64,000 nt of DNA from JASHVB01 sp035508435 (GCA_035508435.1 DATJNA010000209.1:1-64000); one strand, 5' to 3'; positions 33,926-43,171 are shown, counted from the first letter of the stretch. Notes: generated from the letters alone by a model not told the origin. Made by a program: numbers and translations.

Positions 33926-34306
33926 ATGAGTGAGACCGAGATTCGAGAGGCACTGGATCGCCACTGGGTGGCATCGGATGCAAATGAGTTCAATGTGGAA
34001 CATGATATATACCGCGATGACGCAGTGCTCGAGTATCCGCAATCGGGCGAGCGCATCAGGGGCCGGCACAATATCCAGGCGTCACGCGTCGCGCAGCCGA
34101 ATGCGAAGCGGTTCAAGGTGCGCCGCATCATCGGCAGGGGCGACCTTTGGGTGACGGAATTCATCCTGACCTACGATGGTCAGCCGTCGTTCTCCGTCAG
34201 CATCATGGAGTTCCTGGATGGCAGGGTGGCCCACGAGACCCAATATTTCGGTGATCCGTTCGAGCCCGGACCGTCGCGCGCCCATCTGGTTGAGCGAATG
34301 GGATGA
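33926..34306 (+). CDS. SnoaL-like / NTF2-fold protein
   Basis: The 126-residue protein fits the small cone-shaped NTF2-like fold used by polyketide cyclases, ketosteroid isomerases and many uncharacterised proteins. Family features are IYRDDAVLEYPQSGERIRG near residue 28, and the end FLDGRVAHETQYFGDPFEP. The ATG at 33926 follows CAGGAGCGGCAGC. Catalytic function cannot be assigned. It precedes the transketolase gene by about 100 bp on the same strand. Confidence 0.85.
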   Translation: MSETEIREALDRHWVASDANEFNVEHDIYRDDAVLEYPQSGERIRGRHNIQASRVAQPNAKRFKVRRIIGRGDLWVTEFILTYDGQPSFSVSIMEFLDGRVAHETQYFGDPFEPGPSRAHLVERMG

Positions 34307-34410
34307 AATCGACGCGATCGTAGTGTGCCCGCTCGTGCGGAGCAGAGCATCGCGATACCATGCCGCACTCTCCAACCCCATTCGATCTCGCGAAGAAGGA
34401 GTCCGCTACC

Positions 34411-36459
34411 ATGGCTGACGCCACGCCCGCTCCGGCCATCAATCCGGTCCCCAAGCCCCGCGATCAGCACCTGCGGGATTTGGCCGACTGCATCCGGTTT
34501 CTCTCCATGGACGCGGTGCAGCAGGCCAAGAGCGGCCATCCCGGCGCGCCGATGGGCATGGCCGATATCGCGGTCGTTCTCTACAAGGATTTCATGCAAT
34601 TCGATGCGGCCGATCCGCATTGGTTCGACCGCGACCGTTTCATTCTGTCGAACGGCCACGGTTCGATGTTGCTCTACAGCCTGCTCTACCTGACCGGTGT
34701 CACGGATATGACGCTGGACGAATTGAAGCGGTTTCGCCAGGTCGACAGCAGAACCGCCGGCCACCCCGAATACAAGCACGCCGACGGTATCGAAACGACA
34801 ACCGGGCCGCTCGGCCAGGGCATCGCGAACGCAGTGGGCTTCGCCCTCGCCGAACGTATCCTGAACGCCAGGTTCGGTAACGACCTGTGCCAGCATTGGA
34901 CCTACGTCTTCATGGGCGATGGCTGCTTGATGGAGGGGGTCAGCCAGGAGGCGATCTCCATGGCGGGCCACTACAAACTCGGCCGCCTCATCGCCTTCTG
35001 GGATAACAACGCGATCACGATCGACGGCGCGACCAGCCTCGCGGTCTCCGAGGACAAGATCGAGCGCTTCCGTGCCTCCGGCTGGCATGTCCAGGAGATC
35101 GACGGCCACGACACCGATGCGATCCGCGATGCCATCACCGCCGCCCGCGCCGTGACGGACCAGCCGTCCATGATCGCCTGCAAGACCATCATCGGATTCG
35201 GCTTTCCGACCATTGCCGGCACGCAAAAGGCGCATAGCGATGCACCTGGAGAACAAGAAATTGCTGGTGCGCGAAAAATTCTTGGTTGGGATTCATCCCC
35301 ATTCGTGATCCCGGAGCATTTGCTGAAAGCATGGCGTGAGATCGGCGCCAAAGGCCGCGCGGCGCGCATGGCCTGGGCGGACCGCGTCAAGGCGGCGGCG
35401 GCCGAACTGCGTGCCGAGTTCGAGCGTCGGAACGACGGCGTATTGCCGGCCGGCTGGAAGCAGGCGATCGCGGCGGCCCAAGCCGAGTTCATCGCAAGCG
35501 GCAAGGACATCGCGACCCGGGCAGCGAGCGGCGCCGTGCTTAACCATCTTGCCGAGCGCATTCCTGAACTATTGGGAGGTTCGGCCGACCTGACGCCTTC
35601 TAATAACACCAAGGCGAAGGGCATGGTCGAGATCAGGCCCGGCGAATATAGCGGCAGCTACATGCATTACGGCGTGCGCGAGCATGGCATGGCCGCGGCG
35701 ATGAATGGCATCGCGCTGCATGGCGGCGTGATTCCCTACGGGGGCACATTCCTGTGCTTTACGGACTACTGCCGTCCGTCCATCCGCCTCGCTGCCTTGA
35801 TGCAGATTCGAACGATCTTCGTCATGACGCACGATTCGATCGGCCTCGGCGAGGATGGCCCGACCCATCAGCCGGTGGAGCATCTCGCGGCGCTGCGGGC
35901 CATCCCACACCTCGCGGTCTATCGTCCCGGCGACCCGGTCGAGACCGCCGAGTGCTGGGAGTCGATCCTGGACGCGCCGCGCCAGCCGTCCGTGATTGCT
36001 CTCTCCCGTCAGCCGATGCCGCTGCTGCGTCGCGAAGCCAGCACCGAGAACAAATCGGCCAAGGGTGCTTATGTCCTGCTGGAGGCTGCGGGCGGCGAGC
36101 GCAAGCTCACCATCCTGAGCACCGGCTCAGAACTACAGCTCGCTGTTCAGGCGCGAGACCTTCTGCAAAAGGAAGGCATCCCGACGGCGGTCGTTTCCAT
36201 GCCGTGTCGCCTGCTTTTCGAGGCGCAGGACGCCGCCTACAAGAAGGCCGTTCTCGGCAAGACCCGCGCGCGCGTCGCCGTGGAAGCGGCGGTCGAGACC
36301 GGCTGGGAGCGCTACATCGGCCTGGAGGGCCGCTTCGTCGGCATGCACGGCTTCGGCGCCTCGGGCAAGATTGCCGACGTCTACAAGAAGTTCGATATCA
36401 ACGCGGAGGCGGTGGTGCGCGCCGCGCACGAGACGCTGGCAGAAGTTTCCAGTTTGTGA
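34411..36459 (+). CDS. tkt: Transketolase, copy 1
   Basis: ThDP-dependent transfer of two-carbon ketol units between sugar phosphates in the non-oxidative pentose phosphate pathway. The 682-residue protein has KSGHPGAPMGMADIA near residue 35, the ThDP motif GDGCLMEG...DNNAITID near 170-200, HDSIGLGEDGPTHQP near 475 and the C-terminal domain with STGSELQLAV. The ATG at 34411 is preferred over an in-frame ATG at 34360 because GAAGGAG precedes it at nine bases. It is separate from the other sugar-phosphate genes at 47-56 kb, which carry their own copy. Confidence 0.93.
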   Translation: MADATPAPAINPVPKPRDQHLRDLADCIRFLSMDAVQQAKSGHPGAPMGMADIAVVLYKDFMQFDAADPHWFDRDRFILSNGHGSMLLYSLLYLTGVTDMTLDELKRFRQVDSRTAGHPEYKHADGIETTTGPLGQGIANAVGFALAERILNARFGNDLCQHWTYVFMGDGCLMEGVSQEAISMAGHYKLGRLIAFWDNNAITIDGATSLAVSEDKIERFRASGWHVQEIDGHDTDAIRDAITAARAVTDQPSMIACKTIIGFGFPTIAGTQKAHSDAPGEQEIAGARKILGWDSSPFVIPEHLLKAWREIGAKGRAARMAWADRVKAAAAELRAEFERRNDGVLPAGWKQAIAAAQAEFIASGKDIATRAASGAVLNHLAERIPELLGGSADLTPSNNTKAKGMVEIRPGEYSGSYMHYGVREHGMAAAMNGIALHGGVIPYGGTFLCFTDYCRPSIRLAALMQIRTIFVMTHDSIGLGEDGPTHQPVEHLAALRAIPHLAVYRPGDPVETAECWESILDAPRQPSVIALSRQPMPLLRREASTENKSAKGAYVLLEAAGGERKLTILSTGSELQLAVQARDLLQKEGIPTAVVSMPCRLLFEAQDAAYKKAVLGKTRARVAVEAAVETGWERYIGLEGRFVGMHGFGASGKIADVYKKFDINAEAVVRAAHETLAEVSSL

Positions 36460-36535
36460 CATCGGTACAGATCGTCATGCCGGCGGTCGTTCGTGCGGCC
36501 GCCGATTACATCGGATCTCGGGACGACCGAACGCC

Positions 36536-37129
36536 TTACTCGCCCGGCGCCAGCGTCATGTTCCGGCGGCGCCATGCGTTTGGGCTCTGGCCCACCACAT
36601 CACGAAACACGCGGCAATAATGCGCCTGGTCGGCGAAGCCGCAGGCAAGCGCGATTTGCGACAAGGGCTCATTTGACACCAGCATGAGCCGCTGTGCACG
36701 TTCGACTCGCCGGCGCCGTATATAGTGACAGACCGTCGTGCCGAATGTCGCCTTGAAGGCGTGCGAGAAATAGCTGGCACTCAGGCGAGCCACGCTGGCG
36801 CAATCCCGCAACCGGATCGTGGCGTCGAGTGACGAGTCGATGAATTCCTTCACCTTCCGCATCTGCCACGGAGCCAGGCCGGGCCTTTCGGATGCCGCGG
36901 ACGCTTGCTTGTGATCTACCGGTGCGGCGTCGGCGTAGCCGCGCAGCATTGCGGCCGCGACTTTGACCTGCGACCTCGCCTGGATGCGGTCCTCGTCCCA
37001 CATCCGCAGTGCGGCATCGAGGAAACCGCTCACCACCGCCAGCGAAGCATAATCACCGGCGGAGTCGTAGCTGGACTGATTGTGGGGATGGGCCTGCCCA
37101 TACCCCTGGATCATTTGCGTGACACCCAT
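36536..37129 (-). CDS. AraC-family transcriptional regulator, paralogue 1
   Basis: The 197-residue protein ends in an AraC-type double helix-turn-helix (about 90-190): TIRLRDCASVARLSASYFSHAFKATFG, here split for description, then FADQAHYCRVFRDVVGQSPNAWRR. The first 80 residues (MGVTQMIQGYG...) are not a known ligand domain but closely match the gene at 60416. The start at 37129 was set by that alignment, since a longer frame to 37240 has no counterpart. It faces the transketolase gene across 76 bp. Confidence 0.88.
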   Translation of the reverse strand: MGVTQMIQGYGQAHPHNQSSYDSAGDYASLAVVSGFLDAALRMWDEDRIQARSQVKVAAAMLRGYADAAPVDHKQASAASERPGLAPWQMRKVKEFIDSSLDATIRLRDCASVARLSASYFSHAFKATFGTTVCHYIRRRRVERAQRLMLVSNEPLSQIALACGFADQAHYCRVFRDVVGQSPNAWRRRNMTLAPGE

Positions 37130-37432
37130 GGCATTCGCACCCTGAAGATCAAACGATCCCGGGAAGTCGCGGGACAGGTAAAGGAATAATGACGGTCCGC
37201 CTCGGCGCGAATGCATGCTGTGCGGTGAAGACTGTTCCACGGACCGAGCGGGTGAGTGAATTACCTACCGTGCCACGCAGCCGGGCGTCATCCCGCCGGT
37301 CATGCGGCCATTTTGCCTTGCAGATCGGTCGGCCGCTGGTGCTTGCGAGCAATCAACACGTGGTCGGAGCCACCGTGCCCAAGCTGATCGGCACTGGCGC
37401 AGACGAAGTGGCGGCTGGCGGAACGCTATTGC
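37130..37432. other. Intergenic stretch between AraC gene and small membrane-protein gene
   Basis: About 300 bp upstream of the AraC gene and downstream of the 84-residue protein gene. No domain-bearing frame, repeat or clear promoter was recognised. Confidence 0.4.
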
Positions 37433-37687
37433 TCAGTTGCTGCGTTCTTCGTCGTCACTCACGCGTTCGCTATAGAACAACAGGCCCATCAGGATCACGC
37501 CCAGCGCGGTTGCGCCAAGCGTCCCCAGGACCAGAGCAAACGCCGTCGCGGGATGTAGACCGAGGCCATGAAATCCGCTCATGACCCAGTTCACGGCCAG
37601 GACAACAACAACCATGCTGACGCAGGACACCACCAGGACCCAGCGCCAAAGCCTGACCCAACTCTGTGTCGAACGGTCGTTAAACAC
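37433..37687 (-). CDS. Small two-helix membrane protein, unknown
   Basis: The 84-residue protein has two hydrophobic segments, about residues 14-36 (WRWVLVVSCVSMVVVVLAVNW) and 47-72 (TAFALVLGTLGATALGVILMG...), with a charged C-terminus SDDEERSN. No family was recognised; the layout is like small conserved membrane proteins of unknown role found in this group. The start is the ATG at 37687. It stands alone, with repeat copy C just upstream. Confidence 0.65.
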   Translation of the reverse strand: MFNDRSTQSWVRLWRWVLVVSCVSMVVVVLAVNWVMSGFHGLGLHPATAFALVLGTLGATALGVILMGLLFYSERVSDDEERSN

Positions 37688-38131
37688 GGATGCCTCCCAC
37701 CATCTTCGAGTGCCCTGACCTCATGCGATTTCCGGGCGGTGCCGTGCGCAATCGAAGAAGCGCGCGTCACGCCGCCCAGACTGTCATTGCGAGCAGTAAA
37801 GGGACGCAGCAATCCCGGTCGGGTCGGCCCACGGATGACCCGGAGGCTCGAAAAGGAGGTTGCTTCGTGGCTTCGCTCCTCGCAATGACGTGGTGGGCGG
37901 GCTCCCGCCACTTCGCCAATCGCGCAAACGAGACGCGGTTACCCTACGTCAGCCTGCCGCCACAATCTGAGATCGATCGGGATTCAGTCAACGTCCATTA
38001 TCCGGCAGACGCCCTTGCACAATGCGATAGAGCAATCGTCCTAGCGATCGCGTATTTAACCAAGGCCATCGCGGCCACGATGCCAGGCCGTTGTGTGACC
38101 GACATGGACTTCAATTGTCGGGAGGTCCGCC
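37688..38131. other. Divergent intergenic region holding repeat copy C
   Basis: This gap lies between the small membrane protein (leftward) and the HlyD/EmrA gene (rightward). Apart from the palindromic element at 37783-37889 and a GGGAGGT ribosome-binding site at about 38118-38124, nothing was recognised. Confidence 0.5.
37783..37889. repeat. Palindromic intergenic element, copy C
   Basis: Ends read GTCATTGCGAG and CTCGCAATGAC, matching copies A and B. The left arm is more decayed than the right, which reads GGTTGCTTCGTGGCTTCGCTCC inward of the end (split from the end motif for brevity). Confidence 0.78.
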
Positions 38132-39343
38132 GTGCAATCCGGTTCCTCGCCATCCGGCTCCTCGATGACTTCCAGCCTCGCGTTCGACGGCGGCAATGCG
38201 GCTGGGCTTGCCGCTGTTGACGTCACGGTGAGCAGAACGCTGGATCGCCCGACGGACCGCCACCGCGTGATGCGGCCAACGATAGCACTGCGGGAACGGC
38301 TGCGTCGCCCGCTGCTGATCCTGTTCCCGGTTCTGTTGGCCGCCTTCGGCGCGGTCTACTACGTGGTGGAAGAGCCCTACGTTTCCACCGACGATGCCTT
38401 CGTCCGCGCGGCAAAGGAATCGGTTAACGCCCGCGTTGCCGGCCAGGTCGTCGAAATTGCCGTCAAGGACAATCAGCGCGTCAAGCAGGGACAACTCCTG
38501 TTCCAAATCGATCCGCAACCATACCAGATTGCCGTCGATCAGGCCGCGGCGAGGCTCGACAGCGCTCGTCTCCAGGTCAACGAGCTCAAGGCCACCTATC
38601 GCCAGCAATTGGCCGACCTCCGATCGGCGATCGATACTGTGAACTTCGATGAGCTTGAATATGCGCGACGGAAGGCGCTGGTCACCGACGGCTGGACACC
38701 GCGCGAGGTCTTCGACCAGGCTGACACGACTCTCAGAGTCGCCCGTCAACGTGTTGCATCGGATACACAGCAGATCGCCAATACCGTGGCCGCATTGGAC
38801 GGCAATCCGAATATCGCGGTCGATCGTCATCCGTCGGTTCGCGCCGCCCAGGCCCAGCTTGACCAAGCACGGCTCAATCTGTCCTACGCGACCGTCGTGG
38901 CGCCGGACGACGGCATCGTAGCAAGGGTCGATGACCTGCAGGTCGGCGACTTCGTCAATCCGGGAGCAGCCGTTTTCTCAATGATGTCGACCAGGCGCAT
39001 CTGGGTCGAGGCGAATTTTCGCGAAACCGGCCTGACCCATATGCGTCCGGGTCAAGCGGCGGTCATCAGCGTTGATGCCTATCCAGATCGCACCTTCAAG
39101 GCACATGTCGTTAGCATGAGTCCGGGCACCGGATCGGATTTCGCGGTTCTGCCGCCGGAAAACGCTACCGGCAACTGGGTCAAGGTCGTCCAGCGTCTAC
39201 CGGTACGCCTCGAGTTTGACAAGATCGATCAGAACCGGCCGCTGTTCTCGGGTATCAGTGTCACCGTGCGGGTCGACACCGGCTGTCACCGCACCTGGCT
39301 TCATCCGCTCGAGCCTGTGTGCGCTACGGCAGCGGCGAAATGA
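38132..39343 (+). CDS. HlyD/EmrA-family membrane-fusion protein
   Basis: Periplasmic adaptor of a tripartite drug-efflux system, 403 residues. A single membrane helix lies at about 60-78 (LLILFPVLLAAFGAVYYVV). The barrel-sandwich half-motifs follow: VNARVAGQVVEIAVKDNQRVKQGQLLFQID and, after a helical hairpin, VVAPDDGIVARVDDLQVGDFV. LPPENATGNWVKVVQRLPVRL is the EmrA-type end. The start GTG at 38132 follows GGGAGGT. It overlaps the DHA2 transporter gene by 4 bases (ATGA), so the two are made together. Confidence 0.9.
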   Translation: MQSGSSPSGSSMTSSLAFDGGNAAGLAAVDVTVSRTLDRPTDRHRVMRPTIALRERLRRPLLILFPVLLAAFGAVYYVVEEPYVSTDDAFVRAAKESVNARVAGQVVEIAVKDNQRVKQGQLLFQIDPQPYQIAVDQAAARLDSARLQVNELKATYRQQLADLRSAIDTVNFDELEYARRKALVTDGWTPREVFDQADTTLRVARQRVASDTQQIANTVAALDGNPNIAVDRHPSVRAAQAQLDQARLNLSYATVVAPDDGIVARVDDLQVGDFVNPGAAVFSMMSTRRIWVEANFRETGLTHMRPGQAAVISVDAYPDRTFKAHVVSMSPGTGSDFAVLPPENATGNWVKVVQRLPVRLEFDKIDQNRPLFSGISVTVRVDTGCHRTWLHPLEPVCATAAAK

Positions 39344-40848
39344 GCGCCACAGTCGCGCCAGCCACTGCAGCCGCCGCCGATCGCGCGATCATACTCGCGG
39401 CGCTGATGGCGACCTACATGCAGGCGGCTACCCTCTCGCTGCCAAATGCGGCGTTGCTCTATATCCAGGGCACGATGTCGATGGCGGACGATGAGGTCGG
39501 CTGGATATTTACCTCGTACATCACCGCGAGCGTCGTCACCATGACGATGACGCGTTGGCTTGCGGGCCGCTACGGCCGCAAAACCGTTTATCAGACCTCG
39601 ATCGCCATCTTTGCGCTCGGCCTTGTACTCGCGACACATGCAACGACCCCGCTGCAATTCATTGCCGCCCGCATCGTCCAAGGTAGCGCGAGCGGGACCC
39701 TCGCTCCGCTGTCGATGGCGATCTTGCTCGATATGCTGCCGCCCTCGCGGCACGCCCGCATCAGCCTGGTGGCGAACGTCACATTATTGGTTGGTCTTCT
39801 CAGCGGTCCCAGCATCGGCGGCTGGCTCAGCGAATATCACGGCTGGCGCTCGCTTTTCTATGTCGTCCTGCCGATTGCGGGATTCATCTTCCTGACCATG
39901 GCGCTCTCGCTGCCGGAAAAGCGGGCCGCGCAGAATCCGCCGTTCGATTTCTTCGGCCTGACCACGTTCTTCTGCGGCACCGTCGGCCTTCAGATGATGC
40001 TCGACCGCGGCGAGCGCATGGGGTGGTTCGACTCTCCCGAGATCTGGGCGGAGGCGACAGCCTCGGTGCTGGGCTTCTACCTCTATATCGTGCACATCCT
40101 GACCACCAAGCAGCATTTCCTCGACAAGGCATTGTTCAAGGACCGCAACTTCGTGCTGTCTGCGATCATGTATTTCGCGTTCGGCTTCGTCCTGCTGCCG
40201 ACAATCGCCCTGACCTCGCCGATGCTGGATGAATTGCTCAACTATCCGGCGGACACCACCGGCTACATGGCAATGCCACGCAGCGTCGCTCTGGTGGGAG
40301 CGCTTCTCCTCGCAGGACGCGTTTCCATGCGCATCGACGGTCGGTGGCTCCTGGCTTGCGGAATGGCGCTCGTCATCTACGCCAACTGGCGAATGCTCGG
40401 CTTTTCTCCCCAGATGGACTGGCGGTTCGTTGTCGAGGCAGGCGTGATCCAAGGCGCCGGCCTGGGCATTTTGCTGCCGGTGCTCACCAAGACGGCGTTC
40501 AGTACGCTGGATCAGAGATTGCGCCCGGAAGGTAGTGCGCTGTTCAATCTGTCGCGCCTCTATGGCAGCACAATCGGCATCGCGGTGGTGCTGACCTTCT
40601 TCTACGACAATACCCAGGCGATGCACGTAGCACTGGCGAAGGACCTTGCGCCGTACCGCGCCGCAGCCCACGTCGCGGATTCGATGGGCGAACCGGGACT
40701 TGCCATGCTGAACGAGATGATCACCGGCCAGGCAGCCCTAATCGGGGTGATCGACCAATTCAAGGTCATGATGATCGCCATGTTGATCGTGAGCCCGCTT
40801 GCACTGTTTCTCCGCAAGCCGGGTCCGGCAAACCAACCAGGAGCATGA
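39340..40848 (+). CDS. DHA2-family MFS efflux transporter (EmrB-like)
   Basis: Proton-driven drug exporter of 502 residues with about 14 membrane segments. Family motifs are GWIFTSYITASVVTMTMTRWL (motif D1 region), GRYGRK in loop 2-3, and the antiporter motif C variant LLSGPSIGGWLSEYHGWRS. With the adjacent EmrA-like adaptor it would export a toxic compound across the envelope. ATG at 39340 overlaps the upstream stop; its own stop overlaps the next ATG (40845), making a three-gene coupled operon. Confidence 0.9.
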   Translation: MSATVAPATAAAADRAIILAALMATYMQAATLSLPNAALLYIQGTMSMADDEVGWIFTSYITASVVTMTMTRWLAGRYGRKTVYQTSIAIFALGLVLATHATTPLQFIAARIVQGSASGTLAPLSMAILLDMLPPSRHARISLVANVTLLVGLLSGPSIGGWLSEYHGWRSLFYVVLPIAGFIFLTMALSLPEKRAAQNPPFDFFGLTTFFCGTVGLQMMLDRGERMGWFDSPEIWAEATASVLGFYLYIVHILTTKQHFLDKALFKDRNFVLSAIMYFAFGFVLLPTIALTSPMLDELLNYPADTTGYMAMPRSVALVGALLLAGRVSMRIDGRWLLACGMALVIYANWRMLGFSPQMDWRFVVEAGVIQGAGLGILLPVLTKTAFSTLDQRLRPEGSALFNLSRLYGSTIGIAVVLTFFYDNTQAMHVALAKDLAPYRAAAHVADSMGEPGLAMLNEMITGQAALIGVIDQFKVMMIAMLIVSPLALFLRKPGPANQPGA

Positions 40849-41792
40849 GCATGGCAACCTGCGATACGCTTCGCCATACCAGGATTCCTCTCAACAATGG
40901 ATGTGCGACGGTTCCGGCAGTCGGGTTTGGCACGCTGATCCCGGATCCTGTCGTGACGAAGGAGGCGACCAGGACCGCGTTGGAAGTGGGATTTCGACAT
41001 TTCGATTGCGCGGAGCGCTATCGCAATGAGGACGCGGTCGGTGAAGCGATGCAGGCGGTGTTTCGGGCCGGGACAATTCGGCGGGAAGACGTCTTCGTCA
41101 CCACGAAGCTATGGAACACCAATCATCGTCCCGAGCGGGTCAAGCCAGCCTTTGACGAGAGTCGCCGGCGATTGCGGGTCGACCATATCGATTGCTATCT
41201 GATCCACACTCCCTATGCGTTTCTGCCCGGTGACGAGCAGGACCCGAGGGATGCGCGAGGGCAGGTGATCTACGATCGTGGCGTGACACTGATCGAGACG
41301 TGGCAAGCGCTCGAGCGCCTGGTTGACGACGGTCAGTGCAAGGCGATTGGCTTGTCGGATGTCAACTTGGAAAAGCTGCGGGAGATCGTTGGGGCTGCGC
41401 GGATCAAGCCCGCAGTGGTTCAGGTGGAATCCCATCCGTACCTCCCCGAATGGAAGCTGCTGGATTTCTGTCGTCAGCATGGGATCGTGCTGCTGGCGTT
41501 TGCGGCGCTGGGCCATAGCTCGAATCCGAGATTGCTGGATGACCCCGTGATCACCAGTATTGCACAGCGCGTACACAAGACGCCGGCTCAGGTCGCACTG
41601 GCCTGGGCGGTACAGCGCGGCACCGCCTTCCTGACCACCTCGACCAATCCAAACCACATCCAGGAGAGCTTCGACTTATCGGCTCTGCCCGAGGATGCCA
41701 TGCGCGAGATCCGCGATGGCATCGCGACGAACATCCGCTTTAACACGGTGGTAGAGACGGGCGTGCCCGGCTTTATTCCTCGGAGCAGTTGA
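40845..41792 (+). CDS. Aldo/keto reductase
   Basis: NADPH-dependent carbonyl reductase of 315 residues. The catalytic tetrad is visible: Asp and Tyr in FRHFDCAERYRNE (near 48-57), Lys in VTTKLWN (near 86), His in YLIHTPYAF (near 119). The cofactor-binding end is near TTSTNPNHIQESFD. An extra loop (LPGDEQDPRDARG) follows the His, as in eukaryote-type reductases. Coupled by ATGA overlap to the efflux transporter, so it may detoxify the same aldehydes or ketones that the pump exports. Confidence 0.9.
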   Translation: MSMATCDTLRHTRIPLNNGCATVPAVGFGTLIPDPVVTKEATRTALEVGFRHFDCAERYRNEDAVGEAMQAVFRAGTIRREDVFVTTKLWNTNHRPERVKPAFDESRRRLRVDHIDCYLIHTPYAFLPGDEQDPRDARGQVIYDRGVTLIETWQALERLVDDGQCKAIGLSDVNLEKLREIVGAARIKPAVVQVESHPYLPEWKLLDFCRQHGIVLLAFAALGHSSNPRLLDDPVITSIAQRVHKTPAQVALAWAVQRGTAFLTTSTNPNHIQESFDLSALPEDAMREIRDGIATNIRFNTVVETGVPGFIPRSS

Positions 41793-42074
41793 ACGGGTGT
41801 CATCTCGCGGACGGCGGATTGTTGCGGCGGACGAGCCGACTGCGGTGGGCGATCGCCATGCCGAACAGGGGGGTCGGCGGCTCCGCTGCGAACCTTTCAA
41901 CGCGATCCGACCATGGAAATATGCGAGCCTGAGGAGGATGCGGGCGATTGGCTCAGGGAAATGACCTCAAGAGATTGCATCGTGCGGAATAGCCACGACG
42001 AGATGAAGGCCGGCGAGCCTCGCCTTTGGTTGGGCGAGTGGGACGAAACCGACGCGACAACAGCGCGCCCACGC

Positions 42075-42659
42075 ATGTTGGATCGGGCTGAGGTCCCCAT
42101 CGATACTGTGCAACTCGCCCGTTTCCTCATCGGCAAAATGCTCGTGCGGGTATTGACTGACGGCGTTGCCGGCGGCCGCATCGTCGAGACGGAAGCCTAT
42201 GGCATTGGCGACCCCGCGGGTCATGCCTATCGTGGCATCACCCTGCGCAATCGTTCGCTGTTCCTCGAACGCGGGCACGCCTACGTTTATCTCGCCTATG
42301 GCGCCTCATTCATGCTCAACGTCTCGAGCGAGGCTTCGGGTTTGGGGGCGGGCGTCCTGATCAGGGCGATCGAGCCTAGCGATGGCATTACAATCATGGA
42401 GCGCAATCGCGGCACCAAGCAGGCGCGAGACCTGGCGCGGGGGCCGGGACGGCTGGCTGCAGCGTTGCAGATTGATCGCCGGTTGGATGGGATTGACCTT
42501 TGTCAGCCCGGTCCGCTATGGCTAGGGTCCGACGGTCGAGCGTCCGGCGCAATCGGGCGAAGCAAACGTATTGGCATTACTCGTGCAACCGATAGTCTTC
42601 TGCGATTCTATGTCCGCGGCAATAGATTCGTCAGCGGTCCGCAGGCGCTAAACAAATGA
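42075..42659 (+). CDS. 3-methyladenine DNA glycosylase (AAG/MPG family)
   Basis: Base-excision repair enzyme that removes alkylated purines. The 194-residue domain shows LARFLIGKMLVRVL, the catalytic-site GRIVETEAYG, AYRGITLRNRSLF, and HAYVYLAYGASFMLNVSSEA, then ARGPGRLAAAL. The start is uncertain: the domain begins right after the ATG at 42075, but the frame is open back to an ATG at 41913 and no position has a strong ribosome-binding site. The extra 54 residues match nothing in this family. Confidence 0.85.
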   Translation: MLDRAEVPIDTVQLARFLIGKMLVRVLTDGVAGGRIVETEAYGIGDPAGHAYRGITLRNRSLFLERGHAYVYLAYGASFMLNVSSEASGLGAGVLIRAIEPSDGITIMERNRGTKQARDLARGPGRLAAALQIDRRLDGIDLCQPGPLWLGSDGRASGAIGRSKRIGITRATDSLLRFYVRGNRFVSGPQALNK

Positions 42660-42672
42660 CCAAACCAATGTG

Positions 42673-42690
42673 ACGGCACGACTGCCGTCG
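42673..42690 (+). terminator. Hairpin after the glycosylase gene
   Basis: GACGGCA and TGCCGTC form a perfect 7-bp stem around CGAC, 13 bases after the stop codon. No T-run follows, so it is a weak terminator candidate. Confidence 0.35.
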
Positions 42691-42750
42691 GTACGGCCAA
42701 GAGCAGGAGCCAACAATCGGGCGCGCGTGATTGCGTTTAAAGTATGAAAA

Positions 42751-42775
42751 GGGGGCCGAGTTTTGCTCGGCCCCC
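42751..42775 (-). terminator. Rho-independent terminator of the repeat-protein gene
   Basis: GGGGGCCGAG and CTCGGCCCCC make a perfect 10-bp stem with loop TTTTG. Read on the minus strand, TTTT follows the stem directly, as for an intrinsic terminator. It lies about 60 bp after the stop at 42836. Confidence 0.8.
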
Positions 42776-42835
42776 CATCGCGTGCGAGGCTATCAGGCGA
42801 ATCAGTGTCGAGACTGACCCTTGTCCGCCACAAAC

Positions 42836-43171
42836 CTACTTGCTGCCGTTCTGCGCCGATTGCGGAGCGGAGCCGGTGCCGACGCTGTATCCCGGCGTAG
42901 TGGTCGAGAGTGGCTGCGTGTTGCTGCCATCCCCCAACTGGGCGGAGCCAGTGCCAACGCTGTATCCCGGCTCACTGGTGGAGATCGGCTTCATGTTGCT
43001 GCCATCCCCCAACTGCGCGGAGCTGGTCCCCACACTATAACCCGGAGTCGTTGTCGCTATCGCCGGCGAGTTGCTGCCGTCGCCGATGTGGGGGGTGGAT
43101 TGCGCCATCGCCATGGTCATGCCGAATGTCATCGCGACCGCGAGTACGCCGGCAACGCTCAATGCCTTCAT
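42836..43171 (-). CDS. Exported protein with three 25-residue tandem repeats
   Basis: The 111-residue protein begins with a signal peptide (about 1-23, hydrophobic core LSVAGVLAVAMTFGMTMAMA, likely cut after AMA). The rest is almost only repeats: residues 30-54, 55-79 and 80-104, each of the form GDGSN-x-P-x2-T-x2-PGYSVGT-x-SA. The DNA period is exactly 75 bp. A 7-residue tail SAQNGSK closes it. Gly, Ser and Thr dominate and there is no Cys, so it is probably an unfolded or beta-rich periplasmic or secreted protein. AAGGAG (43181-43186, read leftward) is nine bases before the ATG at 43171. No known family was recognised. Confidence 0.75.
   Translation of the reverse strand: MKALSVAGVLAVAMTFGMTMAMAQSTPHIGDGSNSPAIATTTPGYSVGTSSAQLGDGSNMKPISTSEPGYSVGTGSAQLGDGSNTQPLSTTTPGYSVGTGSAPQSAQNGSK

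Noticed and set aside
37189..37584. Open frame of 131 codons between the AraC gene and the small membrane protein
   Set aside because: No domain, and it overlaps most of the better-supported two-helix membrane-protein gene on the other strand.
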